DNA of 64,000 nucleotides from NCBI GenBank assembly GCA_947441615.1, contig CANEUH010000004.1:1-64000 (forward strand). Direction: 5' to 3'. The notes beneath the pieces were generated by a model. The model did not search any database. It was given only the letters and a program-made list of their open reading frames with translations, and was not told the origin of the DNA. The stretch is from Bacteriovoracaceae bacterium (GTDB taxonomy: Bacteria > Bdellovibrionota > Bacteriovoracia > Bacteriovoracales > Bacteriovoracaceae). This document shows, in pieces, positions 1 to 7,397 of the stretch. Both the position numbers and the translations under genes were made by a program. Each line of letters opens with the position of its first letter. Positions within the stretch are counted from its first letter, which is position 1.

Positions 1-120
1 AACGTTATAAAAACCCTAAAGAAGAAGGCTTACGGTTACAAAAACATGGCCTACTTTAAGCTCAAAATCCTTCAAGTTTGTGGATTTCTAAACTCCAGGT
101 ACATCAACATGAACTTTTAA
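1..120 (+). mobile_element. ISL3-family transposase, 3' end only (cut by window edge)
   Basis: Frame 1 is open from base 1 to a TAA at 118-120. It encodes about 39 residues with the pattern IK-LKKKAYGYKN-YFKLKIL-CGFLN, which I recognise as the C-terminal end of ISL3-type (IS204/IS1001/IS1096/IS1165) DDE transposases. The 5' part lies outside the window, so intactness cannot be judged. The terminal inverted repeat of the element cannot be identified from this end alone. It sits about 27 bases before a decayed copy of the ugd 3' end (148-252), so the element probably took part in the rearrangement there. Family assignment is from remembered motif similarity. Confidence 0.65.
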
Positions 121-147
121 AGGGTTAAACTTATTTGTTAGAGAGAC

Positions 148-260
148 CACCCTCAGAAGCATGTATTTCAAGTGATTTAAGTGAGAATCCCTAAGGGGCT
201 TAAGATTTAATTACTTTATCGCCTTTCCGGTCGCGTAGTAGGCCAAGACTTGCCTTTGTG
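148..260 (-). pseudogene. Decayed copy of the ugd 3' end plus its downstream flank
   Basis: Bases 148-252 align without gaps to 1806-1910 (the last codons of ugd and about 60 bases beyond them) with roughly 84% identity by eye. On the minus strand the copy reads VLAYYATGKAIK-stop, against FTYYAIGKAIK-stop in the intact gene. Upstream of this the frame meets a stop and homology fades, so only the last dozen codons remain. The intact ugd lies 1.6 kb away in the same orientation, with the decarboxylase-like gene in between. This is either a partial duplication or the scar of a second ugd replaced by insertion-sequence activity. Nothing else recognisable was seen between 261 and 421. Confidence 0.7.
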
Positions 261-421
261 CATTTTAGCCTAGAAGTTATTATATCACCTTTCGTTGTGA
301 TTTTTAAATTTGCCCTTGAAATTCAACTAGACGATCTCAATCTAATTTAAAAGGATAATAAATAGATTAAGAGTAAGATAGGTTCCCATCATTGATATCT
401 TTTTATAACTATAGGATCAAA

Positions 422-1570
422 TCAAATATCCAAAACGAGAATTGATAAAGTCGATTTCTTGAGAAAATTTTCCAGAAGTGGTTCCAACTCCGGTTCTTTT
501 TTAGAATTTAAATTGATTCTTGTAATTGTATCCATGTTAGATTTGCAAAAACCTCGGAACAAAATCGGATTTAACTCCTGTCCTCCTGTAGCATGGGCTT
601 TTCCATTATTAAAAATAATTATTTTAAGCGGAATGTTATGTAGGACTGCTTCATTAAAACCTAGAATCCCTGCGGCCAAGAAAGAAAAGTCTCCAGTTAT
701 CGAGACGGCATCTTTAATTCCAGCAATCATTGCTCCCATTGCCATCCCCGGGCTGCCACCCATATAAGTACAAGTGTCTACACATTTAAAGGGTTGGAAT
801 GCAAATAGAGCAGAGGTTCCTGCATCGCCAGAAACAAATGATGGGCGATGTTTCTTGAAAACATTCATGAAATTCTCATATCTAAGAAATTCTTTTAACA
901 ATTTTTCCGGCAGCACTTTTTTAATATCTTTGATTTTCGGAGAAGACATCTTTTGTGCTTTTCCAGAAAGTTTGTTAGAAAGTTTTTGTCTCTGATATTT
1001 TGTCAAAACAGGACACGCCAATCTTTCTGTGAATGCAGGTAGTTTGATTTTATTTTTTTTTGCTTTTTCTATCTTATCCTCAAATTCATTTTTAAGTTTT
1101 TTACAGTCTACTATAATTGCTACCGGTAGCTTGAGTTTTTCAGACTTTTCAATCGCTAGAACAATTTCCCTCGATGGATTTTTACCGAGAATCTGGAATG
1201 GAACCTCAGAAGATTTAACAATTTTTTTTGTTGGTAGAATATTATCTGAGCTCCTACCCTCAGTATCATCAAATACAAATATCAAATTTGCTGAAACAGA
1301 ATCTGTACTCAGAGAGGATGTAATGGCATTCAGTGCCTTTGTGAAACCTTGAGACTTTATCAATATCGCTGATCGTTTACCGTTTGATGAAACGCCGTAT
1401 GATATGCTGAAGGCGGGCTCTTCATTTAAGTTTATGAATGTTTTAATTTTTCTATTCATTGATAGGGAATTATAAACTTCAGTACCTCCATATCCTGGAA
1501 CATTAAAGATCGCTTCAAATGAATTTAATTCGAGTGTTCTACTAATTACTTCAATTAGATCTAGTTTCAT
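422..1570 (-). CDS. Thiamine pyrophosphate-dependent decarboxylase-like protein
   Basis: The 382-residue protein has the layout of TPP enzymes of the phosphonopyruvate/sulfopyruvate decarboxylase type. An N-terminal Pyr-like domain carries an acidic NEEPAF segment near residue 50, where the cofactor-activating glutamate is expected. A C-terminal PP-like domain has GDFSF near residue 293 and NN near 321, the usual GD(x~26)NN metal/TPP motif with F in place of the common G. The substrate cannot be told. No phosphonopyruvate mutase or sulfolactate gene is nearby, so a role in modifying a 2-oxo acid for the adjacent glycan locus is only a guess. It lies between the two copies of the ugd 3' end and probably arrived with that rearrangement. 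Confidence 0.75.
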   Translation of the reverse strand: MKLDLIEVISRTLELNSFEAIFNVPGYGGTEVYNSLSMNRKIKTFINLNEEPAFSISYGVSSNGKRSAILIKSQGFTKALNAITSSLSTDSVSANLIFVFDDTEGRSSDNILPTKKIVKSSEVPFQILGKNPSREIVLAIEKSEKLKLPVAIIVDCKKLKNEFEDKIEKAKKNKIKLPAFTERLACPVLTKYQRQKLSNKLSGKAQKMSSPKIKDIKKVLPEKLLKEFLRYENFMNVFKKHRPSFVSGDAGTSALFAFQPFKCVDTCTYMGGSPGMAMGAMIAGIKDAVSITGDFSFLAAGILGFNEAVLHNIPLKIIIFNNGKAHATGGQELNPILFRGFCKSNMDTITRINLNSKKEPELEPLLENFLKKSTLSILVLDI

Positions 1571-1868
1571 ATTTCACTTCGCTATTTTTTGTTATCGTAT
1601 TATATTTTAGATTGTTTACAGAATGTTCCCCAAAGAAAATTAGTATCTAATTTAAATCGCCCTAATTTTTTCTACTTGGTCTATGTCCAGATCAAGTATG
1701 TCCACGCCTTCTATTGTTTTTCGAAAATATATCAGCCTTACTTTCAAGGATGTGGATTTATTGAAGTTCTCGGAAAAAAATACATGCCTTTGAGTATCTC
1801 CAAGACACTCTCCGAAACATGTATTTCAAGTGATTTATGTGAAAATCCCTAAGGGGCTTTGGATTAAC

Positions 1869-3182
1869 TTACTTAATCGCCTTCCCGATCGCGTAGTAAG
1901 TAAACCCTTGCTCGAGCACTTTCTTAGTGTTGTAGAGGTTTCTTCCGTCAAAGATCACGGCGTTCTTTAAGCGAGACTTAATCTCTTCAAAATCAGGAGC
2001 TCGGTACTGCTTCCACTCGGTTAAAACGAGAAGCCCATCAGCACCATTCAAGGCATCATATTTGTTCTCGAATTGATCAACAGGAATTCCCATCTTCGCC
2101 ATGAGGGCCTCAAAATGGTCAGCGGCCTCAGGGTCATGAATGCGAACTTTCGCACCGGCCTTATGTAACTCGACAGCGGTATCAATCGCAGGAGTATCAC
2201 GGATATCGTCCGTATTCGCTTTGAAGGCCGTTCCCCAAAGAACAAATGTTTTGCCCTTAAGATCATCTTTAAAGTGCTTCTTAACCTTACCAACAAGATA
2301 TTTTTTCTGCTCTTTATTCACTTCTTCAACGGCTTCAACAATCTTGAAATGAATGCCATGCTCTTTCGCTGTATGAACAAGGGCCTTCACATCTTTAGGA
2401 AAACAAGATCCACCGTAACCAGGACCTGGGTATAAAAATTGAGAACCAATTCTTGAGTCAGTCGAAATTCCGTGACGAACTTCTTCCACGTCAGCACCCA
2501 CGATATCGCAAAGACGGGCCACTTCATTCATGAATGAAATTTTTGTCGCGAGAAAACAGTTCGCTGCATATTTTGTCATCTCGGCAGAGATATTACTCAT
2601 GCGGATTGTGCGTTTAATTTGGCGGTTAAATGGTTCGTAAAGCTCTTCAATAATCTCAGAGGCCTTATCTTCCTGGGCCCCAATGATAATTCTCTCGGGC
2701 TTCATGAAGTCTTCAACAGCAGAACCTTCTTTTAAAAACTCTGGATTATTTACAACAAAAAATTTCGCTTTGGTTTTTCCCTTAAGGTGCTCACGAACTT
2801 TATTTCCTGTGCCCACTGGAACAGTTGATTTTACAACCACAACGGAATCATCCTTAAGGTATGGTGCAATCGAATCGCAAGCAGCAAAAACGTACTTAAG
2901 ATCAGCTTGACCATCATCAGAAGAAGGTGTTCCAACGGCCAAGAAAATGGCTTCTGCTTTATTTACAGAATCATAGTTATTGGCGAAATGGAGGCGACCT
3001 TCGTTAAAGTTTGACTGCATGAGTGTCTCAAGTCCTGGTTCAAAAATAGGACACTCGCCTTTTTTCATTCTCTCAACTTTAGCGGCATCAATATCGATAC
3101 AAGTCACTTCGTGACCCATTTCTGCGAAACAAGTTCCTGTGACTAAACCAACATAGCCAGTTCCGATAATGCTTAGCTTCAT
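1869..3182 (-). CDS. ugd: UDP-glucose 6-dehydrogenase
   Basis: This 437-residue protein starts with the Rossmann motif GTGYVGLVTGTCFAEMGH and carries the catalytic-cysteine motif GGSCFPKD near residue 260, followed by the C-terminal UDP-binding domain (NTDDIRDTPA near 330). These are hallmarks of UDP-glucose dehydrogenases, which oxidise UDP-glucose to UDP-glucuronate with two NAD+. The length is normal for the bacterial family. A UDP-glucuronate 4-epimerase-like gene at 60.3-61.3 kb could use its product, and both probably feed the surface glycan locus. It is transcribed away from a RAYT gene; a REP hairpin (3254-3282) lies 72 bases upstream of the start codon. A decayed duplicate of its 3' end lies at 148-252. 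Confidence 0.93.
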   Translation of the reverse strand: MKLSIIGTGYVGLVTGTCFAEMGHEVTCIDIDAAKVERMKKGECPIFEPGLETLMQSNFNEGRLHFANNYDSVNKAEAIFLAVGTPSSDDGQADLKYVFAACDSIAPYLKDDSVVVVKSTVPVGTGNKVREHLKGKTKAKFFVVNNPEFLKEGSAVEDFMKPERIIIGAQEDKASEIIEELYEPFNRQIKRTIRMSNISAEMTKYAANCFLATKISFMNEVARLCDIVGADVEEVRHGISTDSRIGSQFLYPGPGYGGSCFPKDVKALVHTAKEHGIHFKIVEAVEEVNKEQKKYLVGKVKKHFKDDLKGKTFVLWGTAFKANTDDIRDTPAIDTAVELHKAGAKVRIHDPEAADHFEALMAKMGIPVDQFENKYDALNGADGLLVLTEWKQYRAPDFEEIKSRLKNAVIFDGRNLYNTKKVLEQGFTYYAIGKAIK

Positions 3183-3253
3183 TTAGAGCTCCAATAAGAG
3201 TGAAAATTACGCCCATTCTCGATTATTGAGAGTGAAAATTCAAGGATGAAATT

Positions 3254-3282
3254 GTCGAAAAGGTACCGTCTACCTTTTCGAC
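3254..3282 (-). repeat. REP-like hairpin, type A (reverse orientation)
   Basis: Perfect 12-bp arms (GTCGAAAAGGTA / TACCTTTTCGAC) enclose a 5-base loop. This copy is the reverse complement of most others in the window. It overlaps the last codons of the RAYT gene and supplies its TAG stop codon (3270-3272), giving the protein the ending SKR. Confidence 0.9.
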
Positions 3283-3893
3283 GGAGGAGTTAGTTTATTA
3301 AAGAGCTTTAGGTTTCTTTTACTTACATCGAAATGACCCTTTCGAAGGCCCAGTTTAATGACCTCTAAGTCTTCCTTATTAAAAACTTCATTCAGCCAAA
3401 TGAGCTCCCCTTCCTGTCCCCCAAAGGACATCGGAATAAAAGAATGCAGAGGAATGGGGCACGGATGGAGGGTCGAAAAGGGATAGTCCTCCACTTTATG
3501 ACAAATATTTGCTCTTAGGGGATTTTGAAAGATATAGCGATATACTTGAAAATAATGGGCTTGGGATTCAATAAGACTCCATTTATACCGATTCCCCCAA
3601 ACATGGTTAATGGATCGATTCCGGATATTGATATTCACTGATGTCATTCGTAAAAACCGCTGCATGATCTGATCGAGATTTCCATGGGGCGTGTGACAGA
3701 GAAGATGAAAATGATTTCCCATGAGAACAAAGGCATGAACGGCCAGGGCGTGTTCTTTCACTTCAATTTTAAGTTGTTCCATCATGATCATCCAGACTTC
3801 TTTCAAGGGAATGGGGAAAAATTCCTTATTATTACTTCTTGAAGTCACGTGATAGGGATGAGTTTCCGAACGAATAAGGAGTGCCCTTGCCAT
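3270..3893 (-). CDS. REP-associated tyrosine transposase (RAYT, Y1/HUH family)
   Basis: The 207-residue protein has the hallmarks of the TnpA_REP/RAYT branch of Y1 HUH transposases. These are an N-terminal YHVTSRSNN segment (residues 14-22), the metal-binding HUH motif HFH at 61-63 in VLMGNHFHLL, the conserved VWGNRYKW (98-105), and the candidate nucleophile tyrosine in YRYIFQNPLRA (118-128). Known family members are single-copy domesticated transposases that recognise and nick REP palindromes. This gene is flanked by repeat sequence on both sides (3254-3282 and 3897-3912), and about a dozen matching hairpins lie elsewhere in the window, so it is the natural candidate for their mobilisation. 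The last residues and stop codon are contributed by the downstream hairpin. The sequence gives no sign of inactivation. Confidence 0.88.
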   Translation of the reverse strand: MARALLIRSETHPYHVTSRSNNKEFFPIPLKEVWMIMMEQLKIEVKEHALAVHAFVLMGNHFHLLCHTPHGNLDQIMQRFLRMTSVNINIRNRSINHVWGNRYKWSLIESQAHYFQVYRYIFQNPLRANICHKVEDYPFSTLHPCPIPLHSFIPMSFGGQEGELIWLNEVFNKEDLEVIKLGLRKGHFDVSKRNLKLFNKLTPPSKR

Positions 3894-3896
3894 AAG

Positions 3897-3912
3897 TTAC
3901 CAGGTACCTTTT
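3897..3912. repeat. Partial REP-like repeat upstream of the RAYT gene
   Basis: TTACCAGGTACCTTTT carries the GGTACC centre and one arm of the repeat family (type B sequence, with CCAGGT in the loop). It lies just before the RAYT start codon, so the transposase gene is flanked by repeat sequence on both sides. Only one arm is well conserved. Confidence 0.55.
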
Positions 3913-4038
3913 GGAATTTAAGATGAAAGTTATTCCAAGAAGGAGCATGGAAAAATCAGGCCAGTTTGCGTTTCTTTAAACTATTAAAATATTGAAGGAT
4001 GAAGGCAGGGCATTGAAAAAAAGAAAATACGAGTATGC

Positions 4039-4506
4039 CTATTTTTTCGATTTACGAGCGGCCTCTGCTTGGGCCTCTTGGGCTTCTTGAAGATCTAGAA
4101 TTTCTTTAAATTTAACAATCGCCCCAGCTTTTTGATTACATTTTTTATCTTTAACGAGGCCATCTTTGCGATTGAAAATGAATTTTTTTCTTTTAGCATC
4201 CCATTTGAGATTTAAGACAACACAATCAAGTTCTGAATCCGTATTGTTAAACAAATCAGCATAAAAGCGTGTCATATCTTTTGTGAGGTAAATAAGTCGA
4301 TAGAGCTTTTTCCCATCACAATCTTTACAAAGACCATGAATGGCGGGGTTTCCCATAATTTTTAAAACTTCTCTATGTGAACGCCCCTGAATTTTGTAAA
4401 GAGCGTTCTCTAGTTGTGCTCCCTCGTAGCCCTGAACGATCTCTTCTTTATTTGTGGAACAGCCTACCAAACTTAATACTGCTATATACAAGATGATTTT
4501 TATCAT
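4039..4506 (-). CDS. Small lipoprotein, function unknown
   Basis: The 155-residue product begins with a short basic and hydrophobic leader ending in the lipobox LVGC, with the cysteine at about residue 16. It is therefore expected to be lipidated and anchored in a membrane facing the periplasm. The middle contains a CKDC pair and two later cysteines, perhaps disulfides. The C-terminus is an alanine/glutamine/glutamate-rich helix (AQEAQAEAARKSKK). I do not recognise a family. A REP variant lies upstream (4529-4556) and a free-standing gene for a small membrane coiled-coil protein is beyond that, so it is probably transcribed alone. Confidence 0.65.
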   Translation of the reverse strand: MIKIILYIAVLSLVGCSTNKEEIVQGYEGAQLENALYKIQGRSHREVLKIMGNPAIHGLCKDCDGKKLYRLIYLTKDMTRFYADLFNNTDSELDCVVLNLKWDAKRKKFIFNRKDGLVKDKKCNQKAGAIVKFKEILDLQEAQEAQAEAARKSKK

Positions 4507-4528
4507 AAGTATTTGAATTCATGAAAGT

Positions 4529-4556
4529 GTGAAAAGGTATACGGTACCTTTTCGAC
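4529..4556 (+). repeat. REP-like hairpin, type A variant
   Basis: GTGAAAAGGTATACGGTACC continues with TTTTCGAC. It differs from the consensus by GTG for GTCG and by T for G in the loop-proximal position. It lies between two minus-strand genes, 32 bases past the end of the coiled-coil gene and 22 bases before the lipoprotein start. Confidence 0.8.
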
Positions 4557-4588
4557 ATTTGGTGAGGGAAAATTAAGGACCTTTATTT

Positions 4589-4960
4589 TCATCCCAAAAA
4601 CAACTTTAAATAGACGCCAGCAAAGAGCCCTATGATGAGTCCTATTTGCCATTTCTGATAGTTCCAGACTTTGTCGAAGCGGTTATCGACATTAGAAGCG
4701 AACTTTTCAAAACGCTTATCAACATCTGAAGTCAATTTTTGAAAATTTAGCTCCATCTTATCAAACCTTTCATCAATCTTTTTAAATTCCTGCCTAAACT
4801 CCACATCCATATGATGAAAGTGATTCGTTTGAGCCTTCAGGATGAGAACGAGCATCTCTTCAGTGGTGATTTTTTCTCGATCAACTTTGGAGAGAATCTC
4901 ATCAGATTTTTTTGTTAACCACGAATCAAAAACTTGATCATCAAACACAACGGCTCCCAT
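4589..4960 (-). CDS. Membrane-anchored coiled-coil protein (hypothetical)
   Basis: The 123-residue product has a central coiled coil with repeating hydrophobic/charged heptads (FKKIDERFDKMELNFQKL, then DKRFEKF and DNRFDKV at 11-residue spacing). One C-terminal hydrophobic segment (about residues 106-121) is likely a membrane anchor. The pattern resembles small DUF1640-like tail-anchored proteins, but I cannot assign it firmly. The start at 4960 is preceded on the minus strand by GGAGGTC, a good ribosome-binding site. It is isolated from other genes, with a repeat downstream. Confidence 0.6.
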   Translation of the reverse strand: MGAVVFDDQVFDSWLTKKSDEILSKVDREKITTEEMLVLILKAQTNHFHHMDVEFRQEFKKIDERFDKMELNFQKLTSDVDKRFEKFASNVDNRFDKVWNYQKWQIGLIIGLFAGVYLKLFLG

Positions 4961-5090
4961 AAAAGACCTCCGACATTGGAGGAATTATAACACATCCATC
5001 TCCACAAATGTTGCCAAACTCAAAATGGGTAAAGGATTGATAAAATTATGGGATCAACATGATGAATTAAAAATAAAACAATGAGATGTT

Positions 5091-5118
5091 ACACCTTTTT
5101 ACCTGGCACCTTTTCGAC
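5091..5118. repeat. REP-like repeat, type B variant
   Basis: ACACCTTTTTACCTGGCACC continues with TTTTCGAC. It matches the AAAAGGTGCCAGGT form of the family in reverse orientation, with a degenerate left arm. It lies between the coiled-coil gene and a weakly supported small ORF. Confidence 0.6.
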
Positions 5119-5146
5119 GAAGCTCAATTCCGATTTATCTGCTAAA

Positions 5147-5302
5147 ATGAATCCCATATTCATGAACAAGATTAACATCAAGAAAACCCTCTGGACTCGC
5201 ATCCCTTTTGCCTTGTATGCAAGAGAAGAATTAATCATTTTAGTGATGCTACTCTGGAACATATTATTCCGAAATCAAAATGTGGAACAAATAAGAAGTT
5301 GA
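5147..5302 (+). CDS. Possible small protein upstream of the 174-residue ORF
   Basis: A 51-residue reading frame from ATG 5147 has a basic start and one hydrophobic stretch (EELIILVMLLWNILF), so it could be a small membrane protein. It ends in TTGA with the next gene (TTG start 5299), the kind of overlap seen in translationally coupled genes. There is no family resemblance. An in-frame upstream ATG at 5081 would put the start inside the repeat and is less likely. Weakly supported. Confidence 0.25.
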   Translation: MNPIFMNKINIKKTLWTRIPFALYAREELIILVMLLWNILFRNQNVEQIRS

Positions 5303-5823
5303 ACCTCACACTTTCCCATTCATTTTGTAACCAACTTAAAGATAATTTAATTTTAAAAGACGAGTGGGAGAAAAAACTTCATGAACATGAAAAAAACACA
5401 GAATTAATTTTACGTCGCAGGATTCATGATACTAAAACAGAAACTGCACTTTTTGTGTTTTGTCTTTTTCTCTGTGAATCAGATGCCATCGAAAACTATA
5501 TGTCTCAAAAATCCTTCATTAAAAAATTCCGTAAATGTGATGACCTCTCAATTCTAATTGAAGCTTCATCCAAACTACACCACTACCGAGTCCCCAAATT
5601 ATGGGAACTCATTTTTGGAGTTCTTTTTCTTCAGCACTATTATAAAACGAAAGACATCCTTGCTTTTCTCCATTCTTCGTGGAGGCTAAATCGATTCCTA
5701 AAACAAACTAGTCGTCATCATCTCGCACCAATTGCCATTGATCTGATTGAGATTTGTAAAGGTATCAACTTTTCAGCTTATGAAAAACTTGTCGAAAAGG
5801 TAGACGGTACCTTTTCGACATAA
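5299..5823 (+). CDS. Hypothetical protein whose C-terminus is encoded by a REP hairpin
   Basis: The 174-residue frame starts with TTG and looks coding: it is helical, rich in K, E and L, with three histidine pairs and few rare stretches. I do not recognise a domain. The last residues (VEKVDGTFST) and the stop codon are read through the complete repeat at 5791-5819, so the natural C-terminus was probably near residue 163 and the gene has been extended or truncated by repeat insertion. It lies 45 bases before fic in the same direction, but the repeat and a palindrome separate them. Confidence 0.4.
   Translation: MNLTLSHSFCNQLKDNLILKDEWEKKLHEHEKNTELILRRRIHDTKTETALFVFCLFLCESDAIENYMSQKSFIKKFRKCDDLSILIEASSKLHHYRVPKLWELIFGVLFLQHYYKTKDILAFLHSSWRLNRFLKQTSRHHLAPIAIDLIEICKGINFSAYEKLVEKVDGTFST
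5791..5819 (+). repeat. REP-like hairpin, type A
   Basis: Perfect copy: arms GTCGAAAAGGTA / TACCTTTTCGAC around loop GACGG. It is inside the 3' end of the preceding frame and 22 bases before the fic operator palindrome. Confidence 0.92.
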
Positions 5824-5840
5824 CTGAATAGCCTAGCTTT

Positions 5841-5864
5841 TGATAGTATCATATGATACTATCA
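5841..5864. promoter_or_regulatory. Perfect 24-bp palindrome at the fic start (candidate operator)
   Basis: TGATAGTATCAT is followed directly by its exact reverse complement, with no spacer. It ends four bases before the fic ATG at 5869. A perfect palindrome this close to a start codon would block transcription or initiation when bound. The Fic protein itself ends in a winged-helix-like segment, so autoregulation is plausible. No other copy was seen in the window. Confidence 0.65.
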
Positions 5865-5868
5865 AATA

Positions 5869-6831
5869 ATGAGACCACCTTTTCACATTTCTCCCAAAAT
5901 TCTTAATTTAGTTAGCTCAATATCTGTCATCTTGGGACGTATCGAATCTTTAACTGTTTCCATACCTGGGCCAAAACTTCGAAAAGAAAATCGAATTAAA
6001 ACGATCAAGTCGACTCTTGCAATAGAAGGGAACTCCTTCACCGAAGAAGCTATTTCCACAATTCTTGAAAACAAAAGAGTCTCAGGCACTAAAAAGGAGA
6101 TTCTAGAAGTAAAGAATGCAATAGTTCTCTATGAGTCAATTGATAAATTCAAACCAGATGCGATGAAATCATTTCTTTTAGCTCATTCAATCCTGATGAA
6201 TAATCTTGTTTCCAATGCTGGTAAATTTAGGAATAGAAATGTTGAAATCATTAAAGGGAAGACCGTTAAACATGTTGCGCCCAAACCAATCCTAGTCCCT
6301 GAATTGATGGGTAAAGTATTTGAATGGATCAAAAAAGATAGAGAAATTCACTTTCTGATCAAAAGTTGTGTTGTCCATTATGAAATAGAATTCATCCATC
6401 CTTTTGAAGATGGAAATGGTCGTATGGGCCGCTTTTGGCAAACCCTTATTTTATCCTTGCACTCCCCTCTTTTTAAATATCTTCCGATTGAGAGCGTGAT
6501 TGAAAAAAATCAGAATAATTATTATAAAGCTCTTGAAGAGAGTGATAAACGTGGAGATTCAACACCATTTATAGAATTCATGCTCACCGTTATTTTAGAG
6601 ACGATATCTGTGTACGACTCTGAAACAAAGGGTGCTGTAGCGACCTCGAAAGATCGGCTTACAAAAGCGAGTGATCACTTCAAAAACAAATCTTTCTCTA
6701 GAAAAGATTATATGGCGATTTTTAAGTCCATTTCATCAGCGACAGCTAGTAGAGACTTAAAAGAAGGTGTTTCTGAAAAAAGACTAACTAAAAAAGGTGA
6801 AAGAAGACTTACAACATATGTCTTTATCTAA
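5869..6831 (+). CDS. Fic family AMPylation-type protein with C-terminal winged helix
   Basis: The 320-residue protein has the complete Fic motif HPFEDGNGRMGR (residues 177-188), including the catalytic histidine and the NGR nucleotide-binding loop. A class II type inhibitory helix motif, STLAIEGN (about 48-55), lies N-terminal to the Fic core, so the enzyme is probably self-inhibited by the glutamate. The C-terminus (about 270-320) resembles the winged helix found in many such proteins (SATASRDLKEGV then a TKKGERRLTTY wing). Family members transfer AMP to protein hydroxyls; the target here is unknown. The gene is preceded by a perfect palindrome and followed after three bases by a REP hairpin. 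No separate antitoxin gene is adjacent. Confidence 0.88.
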   Translation: MRPPFHISPKILNLVSSISVILGRIESLTVSIPGPKLRKENRIKTIKSTLAIEGNSFTEEAISTILENKRVSGTKKEILEVKNAIVLYESIDKFKPDAMKSFLLAHSILMNNLVSNAGKFRNRNVEIIKGKTVKHVAPKPILVPELMGKVFEWIKKDREIHFLIKSCVVHYEIEFIHPFEDGNGRMGRFWQTLILSLHSPLFKYLPIESVIEKNQNNYYKALEESDKRGDSTPFIEFMLTVILETISVYDSETKGAVATSKDRLTKASDHFKNKSFSRKDYMAIFKSISSATASRDLKEGVSEKRLTKKGERRLTTYVFI

Positions 6832-6834
6832 TTT

Positions 6835-6863
6835 GTCGAAAAGGTAGACGGTACCTTTTCGAC
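6835..6863 (+). repeat. REP-like hairpin, type A, between convergent genes
   Basis: Perfect copy with 12-bp arms and GACGG loop. It fills the gap between the fic stop codon (three bases away) and the stop of the small minus-strand gene (five bases away), where it could serve as a two-way terminator. Confidence 0.92.
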
Positions 6864-6868
6864 ATAGC

Positions 6869-7078
6869 TTAAGCAACGTCTTTATTGCTCGCCTTTAAGA
6901 TTTTTTCTAATTCATGGGTAAGGCGATCATCCAAGAGAGCATCATTTAATTCAAGTCCCTCGCTCTCTATTTCAGATAAAACAATGTAGATAATGGACGT
7001 AATCGTTTCTTTTGCCAGGACTGGCCCTTCTTTATCTACAAATATTTTGTACATTTTAGTGATTGCCGACGACGTTTT
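6869..7078 (-). CDS. Small helical protein, member of a 70-residue paralogous family
   Basis: A 69-residue protein starting MKTSSAITKMYKIF and ending ASNKDVA. It aligns end to end with the two tandem proteins at 63.3-63.7 kb: all begin M-x-T/S, share LY/MY-x-I about residue 10, a G-x-x-x-A segment near 20, an I-x-x-[VA]-[IL]-SE[IL] helix near 35-45 and end in A-x-K-x-x-VA. I therefore prefer the ATG at 7078, which has AGAGG six bases upstream, over the longer frame from 7132. The function is unknown; the predicted all-helical form suggests a small regulator or partner protein. Confidence 0.65.
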   Translation of the reverse strand, partial: KTSSAITKMYKIFVDKEGPVLAKETITSIIYIVLSEIESEGLELNDALLDDRLTHELEKILKASNKDVA

Positions 7079-7121
7079 CATATTTTTCCTCTTTTCTTTA
7101 TCGGAATCCCATGACAGCTTT

Positions 7122-7265
7122 TTAGATTCCATCTCGAAGCTGTATTAACTTTCTAATGAGTCTCTTCATTTCAAGCACTTGCAGCAGGTTATGATTGCAA
7201 GTTGACCTGTCAATTTCTTGTTTTGCTAATCCAATTGCAAAATTAATGATGTCAGCTTTGGTCAT
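7122..7265 (-). CDS. Possible 47-residue small protein
   Basis: An ATG at 7265 opens a 47-codon frame on the minus strand (MTKADIINFAIGLAKQEIDR, then a basic amphipathic C-terminal half LEMKRLIRKLIQL). GGGAG lies about 11 bases upstream. It ends 43 bases before the preferred start of the paralogous small protein, so the two could form an operon. No family is recognised and the frame is short, so it may be chance. Confidence 0.35.
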   Translation of the reverse strand: MTKADIINFAIGLAKQEIDRSTCNHNLLQVLEMKRLIRKLIQLRDGI

Positions 7266-7323
7266 GATAAGCATCACTCCCTTGTGCGTAACTTAGCCGT
7301 AGCCAAATATAAAATCAAGAACC

Positions 7324-7375
7324 AAAAGGTCCCAGCTAACACCTTTATTCAAAAAGGAAAGTGACACCTTTTTCC
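7324..7375. repeat. Degenerate REP-like repeats, type C
   Basis: Two imperfect copies sit side by side: AAAAGGTCCCAGCTAACACC plus TTT at 7324-7346, and AAAAAGGAAAGTGACACCTT plus TTT at about 7351-7373. They resemble the AAAAGGTAGCTGACACCTTT form at 14.35 kb. They lie in the leader of the O-antigen ligase-like gene. Confidence 0.45.
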
Positions 7376-7397
7376 ATGACTTGGTATTCTGAGGCCT

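Noticed and set aside
459..1352. Plus-strand frames inside the TPP decarboxylase gene
   Set aside because: They are antisense shadows of a well-supported minus-strand gene, show no family motifs and have no translation signals.
1589..1852. Plus-strand 87-codon frame between the TPP gene and ugd
   Set aside because: Low-complexity aromatic composition, no ribosome-binding site, and part of it lies in the duplicated ugd flank.
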